From the NCBI GenBank assembly GCA_040081075.1, contig JBEBHJ010000009.1, positions 9,861-73,860 on the forward strand: a stretch of DNA of 64,000 nt, read 5' to 3'. Position 1 is the stretch's first letter; each line of letters begins with the position of its first letter. Both the position numbers and the translations under genes were made by a program. This stretch comes from JANJUB01 sp040081075. Lineage in GTDB: Bacteria > Armatimonadota > Fimbriimonadia > Fimbriimonadales > Fimbriimonadaceae. The notes beneath the pieces are model-generated. The model was not told the origin of the DNA, searched no databases, and saw nothing but the letters and a program-made list of their open reading frames with translations. Of this stretch, positions 1 through 8,762 are shown piece by piece.

Positions 1-299
1 ATGGAAAAGCTGGAGTCCATTCCGAATCCAACTTGACTCGTGCCGCTGCAGCCCGTCGCTTGGGACAGGAAGAATCCACTTGGATGCAAATCCACTAGTG
101 ACGCCCCTGTGTTTTGCCAAATGCTGGCTCGGGACACGAAACTTGTGTCAACACAGTAGCCCGCTTGACCAGTCCCGTCAATCGCCAGGCCGAATGATTG
201 GTCATGGGCCACAGTGGGTAAGAGGGAACTAAAGGTGTATTGAGCTAAGGACATCCCTGGCAAAAGCGAGACTGTCGCAAGAAGGAAAAGTTTTCGCAT
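1..299 (-). CDS. Partial secreted repeat protein (N-terminal part)
   Basis: This is the beginning of a minus-strand gene that runs off the left edge of the window. The ATG is at 299-297 and the frame is open to base 1 (99 codons). The first 19 residues (MRKLFLLATVSLLPGMSLA) form a clear signal peptide with a cleavage site before QY, so the product is exported. The mature part reads like one unit of a repeat that contains 'W-x-NTGASLVDLHP' and 'GCSGTSQVGF'. Such units occur in secreted, often PEP-CTERM-anchored, repeat proteins of Armatimonadota and Planctomycetes; that family link is from memory. The gene is divergent from rhaA with about 116 bases between the two starts. The function is unknown. 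Confidence 0.7.
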   Translation of the reverse strand, partial: MRKLFLLATVSLLPGMSLAQYTFSSLLPTVAHDQSFGLAIDGTGQAGYCVDTSFVSRASIWQNTGASLVDLHPSGFFLSQATGCSGTSQVGFGMDSSFS

Positions 300-415
300 A
301 TTTGACTCCATCTGGACCGTTGCGCCCAATCGTTCCAGTGCCCCATTATACGCGTAGCTTGCGGAAAATCCAAGACTTTTCCACATAATTCAGAAATTGT
401 CTCCTTTGAGTCAAA

Positions 416-1657
416 ATGCGATGGATGCAAGACGCTCGCAGGTTTTATGAAGATTACGGGATAGATGTAGATCATGTCATTCAAACTTGCATCAATGTTC
501 CGATCTCAATTCATTGCTGGCAAGCAGATGATGTTGTCGGCTTAGAAGCCAAAAGTGATGCGTCGGATTCAGGCGGAATCCTGGCCACGGGTGGGCATCC
601 GGGCCGAGCACGAAGCGGAGATGAGATACGCGCGGACTTGGAGTGGGTTTTGGATCGAGTACCAGGCTCGCATCGGCTGAACCTCCATGCAATGTATGCA
701 GAGACGGGTGCTACCTCCGTCCCCAGGGATGAGTTGGAACCCGACCACTTTTCTAACTGGATAGAATGGGCGGCGGGGCAACGATTGGGACTCGACTTCA
801 ATCCAACCTACTTCGCCCATCCTTATGCCAAAGAGGGTTTTACACTCTCCAGCCAGAATCGTGATATACAAGGCTTTTGGATTAGGCACGGCAAAGCTTG
901 TCGCCGGATAGCCAAAGCCTTTGCCGAGGCTCAAAACTCTGACTGCGTGATCAATCATTGGATTCCGGACGGCGCGAAGGATAACCCGATTGACCGGTGG
1001 GCCCCCCGCGCGCGGCTAAGGTCAGCCCTCGATGAAGTTCTGTCCGTCCCGATCCCCGGTGTCGTTGATGCTGTTGAAAGCAAGCTGTTTGGTTTGGGAT
1101 CAGAAGACTACGTAGTTGGTTCGTTTGAATTTTACGCCCAGTACGCCAGCCAATCCAACGCCCTTCTTTGCCTTGATATGGGACACTTTCACCCCACGGA
1201 AACGATCCACGACAAGCTCTCGGCGCTGCTGCAGTTTCAAGATGACTTGTTGTTACACGTGAGCCGCCCGATGCGTTGGGATAGCGATCACGTAGTTCTG
1301 TTTGACGACAATTTGCGGGCCGTTTTTGCCGAGTTGAATCGAGGTGCTTCGTTGAACCGTGTGAAGATTGCCCTTGATTTCTTTGATGCGAGCATAAACC
1401 GAGTTGCCGCTTACGTAATCGGCATTCGCGCAACTCGAAAGGCGATGCTTGCGGCGTTGTTAGAGCCCGTTTCGCAACTGAAGCAACTTGAGCTTGAGGG
1501 GAGGTTCGCGGAGAAACTGGCCCTGTTAGAGGAAACAAAAACATTGCCTTTTGGAGCGGCGTGGAATGAGCTTTGTGATCGCGCAGGCGTGGCGGGTGCG
1601 GAGTGGATCCAAGATATCCAAGCATACGAAGCCAATATTGGCGGAACACGAGGTTAA
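416..1657 (+). CDS. rhaA: L-rhamnose isomerase
   Basis: The product converts L-rhamnose to L-rhamnulose, the first cytoplasmic step of rhamnose use. The 413 residues match the family length (E. coli RhaA is 419) and conserved blocks follow in order: ISIHCWQADDV, ATGGHPGRAR, HRLNLHAMY, LGLDFNPTYFAHP, VDAVESKLFG (metal-binding Glu near residue 221), LCLDMGHFHPTE (Asp near 252), HVSRPMRWDSDHVV and ALDFFDASINR. A second ATG lies three codons in, at 425, and neither start has a clear ribosome site. No other rhamnose genes follow; lipB begins 8 bases after the stop. The identification is firm. Confidence 0.96.
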   Translation: MRWMQDARRFYEDYGIDVDHVIQTCINVPISIHCWQADDVVGLEAKSDASDSGGILATGGHPGRARSGDEIRADLEWVLDRVPGSHRLNLHAMYAETGATSVPRDELEPDHFSNWIEWAAGQRLGLDFNPTYFAHPYAKEGFTLSSQNRDIQGFWIRHGKACRRIAKAFAEAQNSDCVINHWIPDGAKDNPIDRWAPRARLRSALDEVLSVPIPGVVDAVESKLFGLGSEDYVVGSFEFYAQYASQSNALLCLDMGHFHPTETIHDKLSALLQFQDDLLLHVSRPMRWDSDHVVLFDDNLRAVFAELNRGASLNRVKIALDFFDASINRVAAYVIGIRATRKAMLAALLEPVSQLKQLELEGRFAEKLALLEETKTLPFGAAWNELCDRAGVAGAEWIQDIQAYEANIGGTRG

Positions 1658-1665
1658 CTTTGACC

Positions 1666-2289
1666 ATGTTTGAAGTTCTTGATCTGGGCCGATTGGGTTA
1701 TCGCGATGCCTGGGATCGACAACTTCAGATTGCGGAGGGAGTGAGTCAGGGCGGCCCCGATACCTTGGTTTTCGTCGAACATCCACCTGTTCTCACCCTT
1801 GGGGCAAGCTTTCACGAGGAGAACTTGTTGAAATCGAGGGAAGAGATAGGGGCCCTTGGGATTGAACTAATCTCAACAGACCGCGGGGGAGACGTGACTT
1901 TCCACGGGCCGGGACAGATCGTTGCCTATCCCATTTTTGATTTAGGTCGGCACGGGAAAGACCTGCACAAATGGCTGCGCAATCTTGAAGAGGTGTTGAT
2001 TCAAACCTTACAAACTTTCGGAGTTCAGGGGCGGCGGTTTGCACCTCACACGGGAGTTTGGGTGGAGGATCGTAAGGTTGCGGCAATCGGGATCAAAGTA
2101 AAACGTTGGGTCTCAATCCACGGAATCGCTTTGAACTGTAACAACGACTTGAAGCCGTTTGAGTTGATCGTTCCCTGCGGTATCCAAGGTTATGGGGTAA
2201 CCAGTCTCACCCTCGAAACGGGTCGAGATGTGAGCGTGCAAGAAGGTCGATCGGCTTTGACTCGCAGTTTCGAGCTTCTATTCAGGTGA
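1666..2289 (+). CDS. lipB: Octanoyl-[ACP]:protein N-octanoyltransferase
   Basis: LipB moves octanoyl groups from acyl carrier protein to lipoyl domains, the first step of de novo lipoate attachment. The reading frame is open further upstream, but the ATG at 1666 gives the usual family start (MFEVLDLGRLGY) and 207 residues. Family motifs are RGGDVTFHGPGQ (conserved His), the lysine in AAIGIK near residue 144, and the catalytic cysteine in PCGI near residue 171. No lipA is present in the window. Its 3' end overlaps the convergent NAD(P)HX repair gene by 12 bases. Confidence 0.95.
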   Translation: MFEVLDLGRLGYRDAWDRQLQIAEGVSQGGPDTLVFVEHPPVLTLGASFHEENLLKSREEIGALGIELISTDRGGDVTFHGPGQIVAYPIFDLGRHGKDLHKWLRNLEEVLIQTLQTFGVQGRRFAPHTGVWVEDRKVAAIGIKVKRWVSIHGIALNCNNDLKPFELIVPCGIQGYGVTSLTLETGRDVSVQEGRSALTRSFELLFR

Positions 2290-3759
2290 CATGTTTCGTG
2301 CACCGACAAGCGCATCAGCCACTTCCATTGCCGTAAATCCAACGCTTCCAATCTTATCACGGCAAGCATCCCCCGCCTTTGCGTGCCAGAAAACACCCAA
2401 CTTTGCCGCATCCGAACAACTCAAGCCTTGCGCCAATAACGTGCCAATGACCCCCGAAAGCACATCTCCCATTCCCGCGGTCGCCATGCCTGAATTGCCG
2501 CACGTGTTAACCGCCACAGCCTCGCCGTGGGTAGCAATCAAAGTGTACGCTCCCTTTAGCACGATCACGTTGTTAAACTTAGCCGCAGCCTTCTTGGCCA
2601 AGCCAAATCGAGTATCAGACTCACCGGGCATGAGCCGAGCCATTTCGCCAGGATGGGGGGTGAGGACGCATTTGGCGGTCGGAAGGGGAACGCCCGATGC
2701 CACTAGGTTAAGCGCGTCAGCATCAACCACGCAAGGCAAGTCCCAATCCGCCCAAAGATCACGCAGGAGAGCTTCGGCGTGGGGATCGGTCGAAAGGCCG
2801 GGACCAAATATCGCTGCGTCATACCGATCAAGCCGCGACCTAATCAAGTCGGCGGATTGGCCCATTAAAGTGGCTTCGGGACAGTGAGCCGCAACCGCCG
2901 CCAACACCGATTCGATGGAGGCCACGGTAACTAGGCCTATTCCTGCTCTCAAAGCCGCTCGCGCTGCTAAAACCGCCGCCCCCCGCATATCGCTGCTTCC
3001 CGCGATAATGATGAGCGACCCGTTGCTTCCTTTATGGCTCGCAACGGCACGCTTCGGTAGCAAGTGTGCGACCTCGGTGAGAAGCTCGGCATCGGTTGGC
3101 TCGGCTAGCAAGTCTTGCGGGAATCCGATATCTGCAACACTCCAAACGCCCGTCATCTCTTGCCCTTGGCCCTGAAAGAGGAATGGGTTTGGAAGCCCAA
3201 ACGTAACCGTTTCGCTCGCATTGATGCAGATTCCAAGCGGTTCGCCGGTATCACAAGCTAGACCACTCGGAATATCAACGCATACGATTTCGGCAACGGA
3301 CCGATTCATGGCTTCAATCAAGGTCTTGTAAGGCTCCCGGACAAGTCCGTCGGCTCCGGTCCCAAGCAGCGCGTCAACGATAAGATCCTGATTTAGATAT
3401 TCGTCAAGCGTTTCAAAAAATCCGGGACGATCACAGAAGATCGGCTCGACACCAACTCGCCGAAGTCGCTTGAGTTGATTTGCCGCAGCATCGTTCAATT
3501 CGAGTTCCGATGCTCCAACCAAGCACGTCACCGCATATCCGGCTTGCCGAGCGAGGCGTGCCACGACGAACCCGTCGGCGCCGTTTTTGCCCTTTCCACA
3601 AACAACTGCGAGGCGCCTCCCTATCGGAATCCACTCGCAAACTACGTTGAATACGGACTGCCCGGCGGCCTCCATCAGGTCCGATTGTGCGATTCCGAAT
3701 TCTGATTGGGCGAGCCGATCGATCTCTTGGCACCGAGATTTGGTGGCGATCCACATCAT
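2278..3759 (-). CDS. nnr: Bifunctional NAD(P)H-hydrate epimerase / ADP-dependent dehydratase
   Basis: This 493-residue protein repairs hydrated NAD(P)H. The N-terminal half is the YjeF_N epimerase: MMWIATKSRCQEIDRLA, then GKGKNGADGFVVAR, and VDALLGTGADG with its catalytic Asp. The C-terminal half is a ribokinase-like ADP-dependent dehydratase with SHKGSNGSLIIIAGS, VLTPHPGEMARL and the NSGMATAGMGDVLSGVIG anion-hole segment. The length fits E. coli YjeF/Nnr. The start ATG shares one base with the stop of the upstream phosphomannomutase gene (TAATG), so the two are likely translationally coupled. The 3' end overlaps convergent lipB. Confidence 0.94.
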   Translation of the reverse strand: MMWIATKSRCQEIDRLAQSEFGIAQSDLMEAAGQSVFNVVCEWIPIGRRLAVVCGKGKNGADGFVVARLARQAGYAVTCLVGASELELNDAAANQLKRLRRVGVEPIFCDRPGFFETLDEYLNQDLIVDALLGTGADGLVREPYKTLIEAMNRSVAEIVCVDIPSGLACDTGEPLGICINASETVTFGLPNPFLFQGQGQEMTGVWSVADIGFPQDLLAEPTDAELLTEVAHLLPKRAVASHKGSNGSLIIIAGSSDMRGAAVLAARAALRAGIGLVTVASIESVLAAVAAHCPEATLMGQSADLIRSRLDRYDAAIFGPGLSTDPHAEALLRDLWADWDLPCVVDADALNLVASGVPLPTAKCVLTPHPGEMARLMPGESDTRFGLAKKAAAKFNNVIVLKGAYTLIATHGEAVAVNTCGNSGMATAGMGDVLSGVIGTLLAQGLSCSDAAKLGVFWHAKAGDACRDKIGSVGFTAMEVADALVGARNMSPE

Positions 3760-5111
3760 TAAGCCCGAATAAGCGCGAGCAATTCCGCGGTCTTCTGCTT
3801 CATGAGGTTTTCGTCTCCGCGCGATTCCACATTCAGCCTAATCACAGGTTCGGTGTTTGATCCCCGCAAATTGAATCGCCAGTTTGAAAAACTGATCGAA
3901 AGACCATCGATACGGTCAATTTCTCCGCCGGGGTAGGCCTGTTCGACTCTGGCCAACGTGGAACTGACGTCCGCCACGGTAGAGTTCACTTCTCCCGAGC
4001 ACGGGTAATTGCTTACCATTTCCGAGACCAAATCACCGAGGGAACGGCCAGTTTTCGATACAAGTCGAGCGATCAGGAGGAACGGGATCATGCCGCTGTC
4101 GCAATACCAATGATCCTTGAAATAGTGATGGGCGCTCATCTCGCCGCCGTAAGTTGCGTCTTCGGCTCGCATTTTTTCCTTTATAAAAGCGTGCCCGCTT
4201 TTGCATACAACCGCTCGACCACCACAATGATTGACTATATCCAGCGTGTTCCACATCAACCGTGGGTCATAGATAATCGTGTGGTTCGGGTCAACCGCCA
4301 AGATCGCTTGGGCCAATAACCCGACGATGTAATAGCCCTCGATGAAGTTGCCCTTTTCGTCGAAGAAGAAACAGCGGTCATAGTCTCCATCCCAAGCGAC
4401 GCCAAAATCGAAACCGCCTTCTTTAAGGCGCGCCTCCGTCATTTCCCTCGATTCTTCTAAGATGGGGTTGGGCACGCCATTGGGGAAGTTTCCGTCCGCC
4501 TCCCACCTCATTCGTTCAATATTCAGAGGAAGAGTTGCACACAATTTATCCATCGCCAAGCCGGCAGCGCCGTTGCCAGGATCAGCCAAGATATTGAGCG
4601 GCTTAAGCTCATCGGCAGACACGATGCCAAGCAAGTGCTTAACGAAATCGGCATAGCAGTCTTTGCTTTCGACCGTTCCTTGCCCGGTTGGGGCCTCTGG
4701 CGAAGCTAAAAGGGCCGAAGTGTGTTCTTCAATGGCCAAGAGTCCGGTGTCGCTTGAGATGGGCCGGCTTTCAGCACGCACCATCTTCATGCCGTTGTAC
4801 TGCGGGGGGTTATGGCTCGCAGTGATCATGATTCCGCCGTCGTAGCCATAAGCAGCCGTGGCGAAGTAGACCATCTCGGTGCCAATGAGGCCCAGTTGGA
4901 TGACGTTCGCTCCAGCGTCGTTTAGCCCTCGACTTAAAGATGCGCAAAGTTCGGGGCCAGAGAGCCGAATGTCGTAACCTACGCAAACGACTTTCGCGCC
5001 GGTTTGCTCCACAAACGCCCGCCCGATCGCATATGCAATCTCTGGATTGAGCTCATCCGGTACAACGCCGCGAACGTCGTAAGCCTTAAAACAAGGGAGA
5101 AACTTACCCAT
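3759..5111 (-). CDS. Phosphomannomutase / phosphoglucomutase
   Basis: This is an alpha-D-phosphohexomutase of 450 residues that interconverts hexose 1- and 6-phosphates, supplying GDP-mannose or glucose-1-phosphate for glycan synthesis. The catalytic phosphoserine loop ITASHNPPQYNGMK, the metal loop DGDYDRC, the sugar loop GGEMSAHHYF and the C-terminal phosphate loop LRGSNTEPVIRLNVE are all visible. The overall pattern is closest to bacterial ManB/CpsG, and substrate preference cannot be read from sequence. It is the first gene of a two-gene minus-strand operon with nnr (one-base overlap). Confidence 0.92.
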   Translation of the reverse strand: MGKFLPCFKAYDVRGVVPDELNPEIAYAIGRAFVEQTGAKVVCVGYDIRLSGPELCASLSRGLNDAGANVIQLGLIGTEMVYFATAAYGYDGGIMITASHNPPQYNGMKMVRAESRPISSDTGLLAIEEHTSALLASPEAPTGQGTVESKDCYADFVKHLLGIVSADELKPLNILADPGNGAAGLAMDKLCATLPLNIERMRWEADGNFPNGVPNPILEESREMTEARLKEGGFDFGVAWDGDYDRCFFFDEKGNFIEGYYIVGLLAQAILAVDPNHTIIYDPRLMWNTLDIVNHCGGRAVVCKSGHAFIKEKMRAEDATYGGEMSAHHYFKDHWYCDSGMIPFLLIARLVSKTGRSLGDLVSEMVSNYPCSGEVNSTVADVSSTLARVEQAYPGGEIDRIDGLSISFSNWRFNLRGSNTEPVIRLNVESRGDENLMKQKTAELLALIRA

Positions 5112-5167
5112 AACCTAACCACCAAGTTACCCGTCTGCTGGGTCTCACTGCCGAGTAAACTGGCGGT

Positions 5168-5554
5168 ATGACGCCCGTGATTGACATGATTGGCCTCGTC
5201 GCCTCTGATATGAAGGCGACCGCCGCCTTTTACCGCTTGCTCGGATTGGATTTCCCAACGGGAGAAGAGGGGCCCTATATTGAAGTGGAAACGAGGGGTG
5301 GAATGAGAGTCTCCATCAACGATCTGAGCATGATTCTCTCAATGGAGCCAGATTGGGTGCAACCAGTCGGCCAGAGAATTGGCCTGGCGTTCTTATGCGA
5401 CGATCCCGCTGGAGTTGATGCCAAATACGCCGAGATTATTGAAGCAGGTTACGCCTCTCACAAAGAACCTTGGGATGCATTCTGGGGACAGCGCTACGCC
5501 CAAGTGATCGATCCCGACGGGAACATCGTAGATCTATTTGCACCGCTTGGGTAG
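5168..5554 (+). CDS. VOC (glyoxalase/bleomycin-resistance) family protein
   Basis: The 128-residue protein is a single vicinal-oxygen-chelate domain: MTPVIDMIGLVASDMKATAAFYRLLGLDF at the N-terminus and a terminal DPDGNIVDLFAPLG strand, both typical of the fold. The usual first metal His is not evident, so it may not be a metal-dependent glyoxalase. It is a stand-alone gene, divergent from the phosphomannomutase gene 56 bases away and followed by a structured spacer of 250 bases. Substrate unknown. Confidence 0.85.
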   Translation: MTPVIDMIGLVASDMKATAAFYRLLGLDFPTGEEGPYIEVETRGGMRVSINDLSMILSMEPDWVQPVGQRIGLAFLCDDPAGVDAKYAEIIEAGYASHKEPWDAFWGQRYAQVIDPDGNIVDLFAPLG

Positions 5555-5588
5555 GTGCGTTCGGGGTTGATTCGTTAAAATTGCCGTA

Positions 5589-5613
5589 GCCGCGGGATGT
5601 TTGTTCCCGTGGC
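5589..5613. repeat. Imperfect hairpin downstream of the VOC gene
   Basis: GCCGCGGGA (5589-5597) can pair with TCCCGTGGC (5605-5613) around a 7-base loop, with eight of nine pairs matched. There is no following T-run, so it is not a textbook terminator. It is the first of three strong inverted repeats in the spacer 5555-5804. Confidence 0.5.
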
Positions 5614-5642
5614 ATATTGGAAGCAGGGAGTTCGGTTACGAT

Positions 5643-5697
5643 ACCCTCGCCCTTCCGAGGGAGAGGGTCGGCGATGTTCGTGCGGCGGGGTGAGGTT
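5643..5697. repeat. Palindromic dispersed-repeat-like element
   Basis: ACCCTC (5643-5648) pairs with GAGGGT (5663-5668), with an inner CCCT/AGGG stem. The following bases read CGGCGATGTTCG and then GGCGGGGTGAGGTT. This resembles a palindromic 'GAGGGAGAGGGT...GGGTGAGG' sequence that I recall as dispersed in many bacterial genomes. I saw only one copy in this window, so the repeat status is inferred. Confidence 0.4.
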
Positions 5698-5744
5698 CTA
5701 TATGTAAGTTGTGGGCTCGTTGTGAGTTCGTTGAAGGGTTTGGG

Positions 5745-5776
5745 GGAAGTTCGGAAGCTCGGACCGAACTTCCGAA
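5745..5776. repeat. Inverted repeat with two alternative stems
   Basis: GGAAGTTCGG (5745-5754) is a perfect 10-base inverted match to CCGAACTTCC (5764-5773). An overlapping alternative stem pairs TTCGGAAG (5750-5757) with CTTCCGAA (5769-5776). It sits just past the end of the minus-strand gene at 5805. No T-run follows on either strand, so it may be a repeat element or a transcript-end stabiliser rather than an intrinsic terminator. Confidence 0.5.
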
Positions 5777-5804
5777 AGCAAAGCCACCGAACACGAAGCC
5801 CCAA

Positions 5805-6263
5805 CTAAACCCGATAATGCTTTCGAGGAACCAGAAGGGCCGTGAGGGTCCACGCTACCAGCACCCATCCTAAAGGAATCGCCCATCCCATTGCCGGTGA
5901 GTACTCCAGTTGGGCGTTCGTGCCCTGACCGGCCATCCCGACCACTTGACCCATCCGCAAGAGCAAGAAGACGGCTCCAATCATGGCCCCCGTCACAAAC
6001 GCAGTCGCGCCCGGAATGCCGCCAAACCGAGCGAGAATAACCCCAACCACTGCCGTTGGAATCAGGCTCATCATCGTGGCCCTCATCAAGTTCGCCTGAA
6101 TGTGCAAATCATACACCACAAAGAAGGGCCAAAGTTGAACAAAGAACAAAATGATCGAAGCCACGCTGAAGAACATGAAGCCGCGAAAAAGCGACATATC
6201 CGGGTCCGCTTCTCGAACCGGATTCACGATTTTCTCATCCGTGGAAATGGGATCAAATGCCAC
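5805..6263 (-). CDS. Hypothetical four-pass membrane protein
   Basis: I do not recognise the family. The 152-residue product has a hydrophilic N-terminus (about 25 residues) and then four hydrophobic segments: FFSVASIILFFVQLWPFFVVY, a stretch around MMSLIPTAVVGVILARFGG, AFVTGAMIGAVFLLLRMG, and a final WAIPLGWVLVAWTLTALLV. It ends in a basic tail. It is divergent from the M42 peptidase gene (about 75 bases between starts), which need not imply a shared role. Confidence 0.7.
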   Translation of the reverse strand: MAFDPISTDEKIVNPVREADPDMSLFRGFMFFSVASIILFFVQLWPFFVVYDLHIQANLMRATMMSLIPTAVVGVILARFGGIPGATAFVTGAMIGAVFLLLRMGQVVGMAGQGTNAQLEYSPAMGWAIPLGWVLVAWTLTALLVPRKHYRV

Positions 6264-6337
6264 TACGTTCTATTGTGATCCATATTTTAGAGGGTGAACG
6301 CTTAGAGGGTCCAAAGAACTGGGTAAAACTAAGCCGC

Positions 6338-7417
6338 ATGCGCGCAGAATCCCTTGCCTTTTTTAAAGAAATCGTCAACACGCCCTCCCCGTCTGGCTTT
6401 GAGGAGCGGGCCGCTGAGGTTTATCGGCAGTACACCAAGGGGTTTGCCGATAAGATTCACACCGATGTCCACGGCAACGTGTGGTCTATCCTAAATCCCG
6501 AAGCCGAGCATCGGATCATGCTAGCGGGGCACATGGATGAGATTGGCTTCATTGTTCACTATATTGATGATCAGGGCATGCTTTACTTCAGCACCATCGG
6601 TGGTCACGATAGCGCCATCATCGTGGGGCAACGCGTTTGGGTTCACGGCAAGGAGAAAGTTGCCGGTGTAATCGGGCGAAAGGCCATTCACCTGCTTGAA
6701 GATGAAGAGCGAAAGAAGAAGCCTGAAGTTAAGGATTATTGGATTGATATTGGAGCCGCCAATCGAGCCGAAGCGGAAGCCCTCATCTCCTTGGGTGACT
6801 GCGCCACGTACCAATGGGAATACCAAGAGCTCCTTGGTGATCGGGCCGTCGCGCGCGGTTTTGACAACAAAATGGGCTCATTCATTGTGGCGGAATGTTT
6901 GCGATTGCTCAAGGAAGAGGGCGGCCTTGACCCCAATGTCGGGGTCTATGCGGTCGCAACCGTCCAAGAGGAGATAGGCCTTCGCGGAGCTCGTACGTCG
7001 GCTTTTGGCATCGCCGCTCAGAGCGGAATTGCGGTTGATGTGAATCACGCTATTGACTATCCTGGGCTCGCCAAATCGCGCTACGGACAGCTTGATGTTG
7101 GAAAAGGGCCTAGTGTTATGCGTGGTGCCAACGCCAACCCCGTCGTGTTCAAAATGATTTGCGACGCCGGCCGAGAGGATCAGATTCCGTTCCAAGTTGA
7201 CGTTGCCGCTGGTGGAACCGGAACCGATGGCAATGCAATGCAGCTGAACCGCGACGGAATGGCGGTCGGAATCATGGGCGTAGCACTGCGCTACATGCAC
7301 ACGCCCTGCGAGTTGCTTTCGCTAGTTGATGTAGAGGATTGCGCCAGGCTCATGGCCGCTTACTGCCGTCGGGTTACTCCGACAACGGATTTCACGCCAA
7401 GGCTTGGTGCTTACTAG
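6338..7417 (+). CDS. M42 family metallopeptidase (aminopeptidase / FrvX type)
   Basis: This cytoplasmic di-zinc aminopeptidase-family protein has 359 residues from the ATG at 6338 (MRAESLAFFKEIVNTPSPSG), the normal family start; the frame is open further upstream. Metal and catalytic motifs are visible: GHMDEIGFIV, RGFDNKMGSF, the Glu pair in VQEEIGLRGAR, the Asp in AVDVNHAID and the terminal His in YMHTPCE. M42 enzymes form large tetrahedral dodecamers that degrade peptides. Some members were named cellulases, but peptidase activity is the safer call. An acylphosphatase gene follows after 6 bases. Confidence 0.92.
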   Translation: MRAESLAFFKEIVNTPSPSGFEERAAEVYRQYTKGFADKIHTDVHGNVWSILNPEAEHRIMLAGHMDEIGFIVHYIDDQGMLYFSTIGGHDSAIIVGQRVWVHGKEKVAGVIGRKAIHLLEDEERKKKPEVKDYWIDIGAANRAEAEALISLGDCATYQWEYQELLGDRAVARGFDNKMGSFIVAECLRLLKEEGGLDPNVGVYAVATVQEEIGLRGARTSAFGIAAQSGIAVDVNHAIDYPGLAKSRYGQLDVGKGPSVMRGANANPVVFKMICDAGREDQIPFQVDVAAGGTGTDGNAMQLNRDGMAVGIMGVALRYMHTPCELLSLVDVEDCARLMAAYCRRVTPTTDFTPRLGAY

Positions 7418-7423
7418 CGACCC

Positions 7424-7699
7424 ATGATCACGATTCTCGTTGAGATGAAAGGAAAAGTCCAAGGAGTGGGCTTTCGCGCCTTTATTGAGCGGAGCGCGCG
7501 TATTTTTCGAATCACCGGCGAAGTTTGGAATTGCTCTGATGGTTCGGTGAAAGCCTACGTTCAACATGCAGATTCCGCTCATATTGACGCGTTCATAAAG
7601 TTAATCCAAGATGGCCCTGCCGAAGTGGAGAGTATCAAGCTAGAGCCCATAACTGTATCTCCGACTTACGAAACGTTTAAGATCGCCCCAACTCGATAA
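7424..7699 (+). CDS. acyP: Acylphosphatase
   Basis: This small cytoplasmic enzyme hydrolyses carboxyl-phosphate bonds. The 91 residues match the family. The phosphate cradle GKVQGVGFRAF carries the catalytic Arg, and the catalytic Asn is in VWNCSDGSV. It lies 6 bases after the M42 peptidase gene, so they are probably cotranscribed. Its 3' end overlaps convergent lpxB by 23 bases. Confidence 0.94.
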   Translation: MITILVEMKGKVQGVGFRAFIERSARIFRITGEVWNCSDGSVKAYVQHADSAHIDAFIKLIQDGPAEVESIKLEPITVSPTYETFKIAPTR

Positions 7700-8762
7700 T
7701 CCGTTCGGCGGTTTTGGTGATGGCTCCGGGTTTACCGAGCATCGCCCGAATTTCTGCGTACCCGGCCAACTGCGCGGTCGAATCGGCTTCTAGACCCGCG
7801 ATGTGCTTAGAGATCGCCTGGGGCGTTGCTCCATGTTGGATTAACTCCGGCACGACTTCACGATCCAAAAAGATATTCGGCAGGGAGAAGAACTTTATCT
7901 TCTTCATGATGCCGGTGAGCCTGCCTTCCAACTCAACAATTTTGGAAACCCGGTAAATTACGATTTGCGGGCAGTCCATGATCGCGGCTTGAAGCGTTGC
8001 TGTACCACTACAAACAATCGCGACCACGGCCCGATCCAGGACGCCAAACACATCGTGTTCTGTAAAAACATCCTCCCTTCGTTCCGGCGCGAACTTCGCC
8101 CAGAGATCTTGCAGTTGCTGAACAGACCAATTCGGCGCGACCGCAAACTCAACGGGCTCGGCGGAAAGTGATCTAGCAATAACGGGCAGATTCTCACGAA
8201 TCTCATGAAGCCGGCTGCCAGGCAGGACCGCTATCCCTTTTCGCGCTGCACTCCTCGCAGGACCGACCGCCAGGTCGAGCATAGGATGCCCAAACCAGTG
8301 GGCTTTCGCACCCATTTTGTTCAAGATTTCAGCCGACCAAGAGAATGGCGTCACGATTTCATCGGTCACAAAAGGCAAGTCTTTGCCCTGATGCGTCTTC
8401 CCCCAACTCCGAGGTGGGACGAAGTATATAACTTTCCAACCGCTTGCCTTGGCCAGGCGTGACATTCTAATGTTGGCAAACCCGAAATCAATCGGAACGA
8501 AGACCCCTGGCTTCCCTCGCTTGAATTCCTTGGCGGCTTGCCGCATCCCGAAAAGAACTCGAAAACCAATCTTGACTGACTGGGATATGCTGATTGCACC
8601 CCAATGCGATGAATCCGCGTACAGCGTTGCTCCAAACTCTTTAAGGGTCGCTCCTCCAATACCTTCCAACTCAACTTCTGGGTCTAAATGCCTCAGCTGC
8701 TTTGACAAGGCGGTAGCATAGGCATCCCCAGACGCTTCACCGGCAGAGAAAAACACTCGCAC
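7677..8762 (-). CDS. lpxB: Lipid-A-disaccharide synthase
   Basis: LpxB is the GT19 enzyme that condenses UDP-2,3-diacylglucosamine with lipid X to form the lipid A disaccharide at the inner membrane. The N-terminus VRVFFSAGEASGDAYA is the family signature, followed by WKVIYFVPPRSWGK, a GHPMLD segment, VLPGSRLHEIRENLPV and VCSGTATLQAA. At 361 residues it is slightly shorter than E. coli LpxB (382). The start codon is GTG (8762-8760) with no obvious ribosome site. Only 28 bases separate it from the divergent CCA-enzyme gene. No other lpx genes are nearby. Its presence supports an LPS-bearing outer membrane. Confidence 0.88.
   Translation of the reverse strand: MRVFFSAGEASGDAYATALSKQLRHLDPEVELEGIGGATLKEFGATLYADSSHWGAISISQSVKIGFRVLFGMRQAAKEFKRGKPGVFVPIDFGFANIRMSRLAKASGWKVIYFVPPRSWGKTHQGKDLPFVTDEIVTPFSWSAEILNKMGAKAHWFGHPMLDLAVGPARSAARKGIAVLPGSRLHEIRENLPVIARSLSAEPVEFAVAPNWSVQQLQDLWAKFAPERREDVFTEHDVFGVLDRAVVAIVCSGTATLQAAIMDCPQIVIYRVSKIVELEGRLTGIMKKIKFFSLPNIFLDREVVPELIQHGATPQAISKHIAGLEADSTAQLAGYAEIRAMLGKPGAITKTAERIIELGRS

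Noticed and set aside
951..1667. Long minus-strand frame (238 codons) inside rhaA
   Set aside because: The plus strand encodes a full-length rhamnose isomerase with conserved motifs; the reverse frame is rich in Arg/Pro/Ser/His and matches no fold.
2291..2887. Plus-strand frame (198 codons) opposite nnr
   Set aside because: Antisense shadow of a firmly recognised NAD(P)HX repair gene; composition is Ala/Ser/Pro-rich without motifs.
5643..5668. Hairpin as intrinsic terminator of the VOC gene
   Set aside because: No T-run follows on either strand, so it is listed as a repeat-like element instead.
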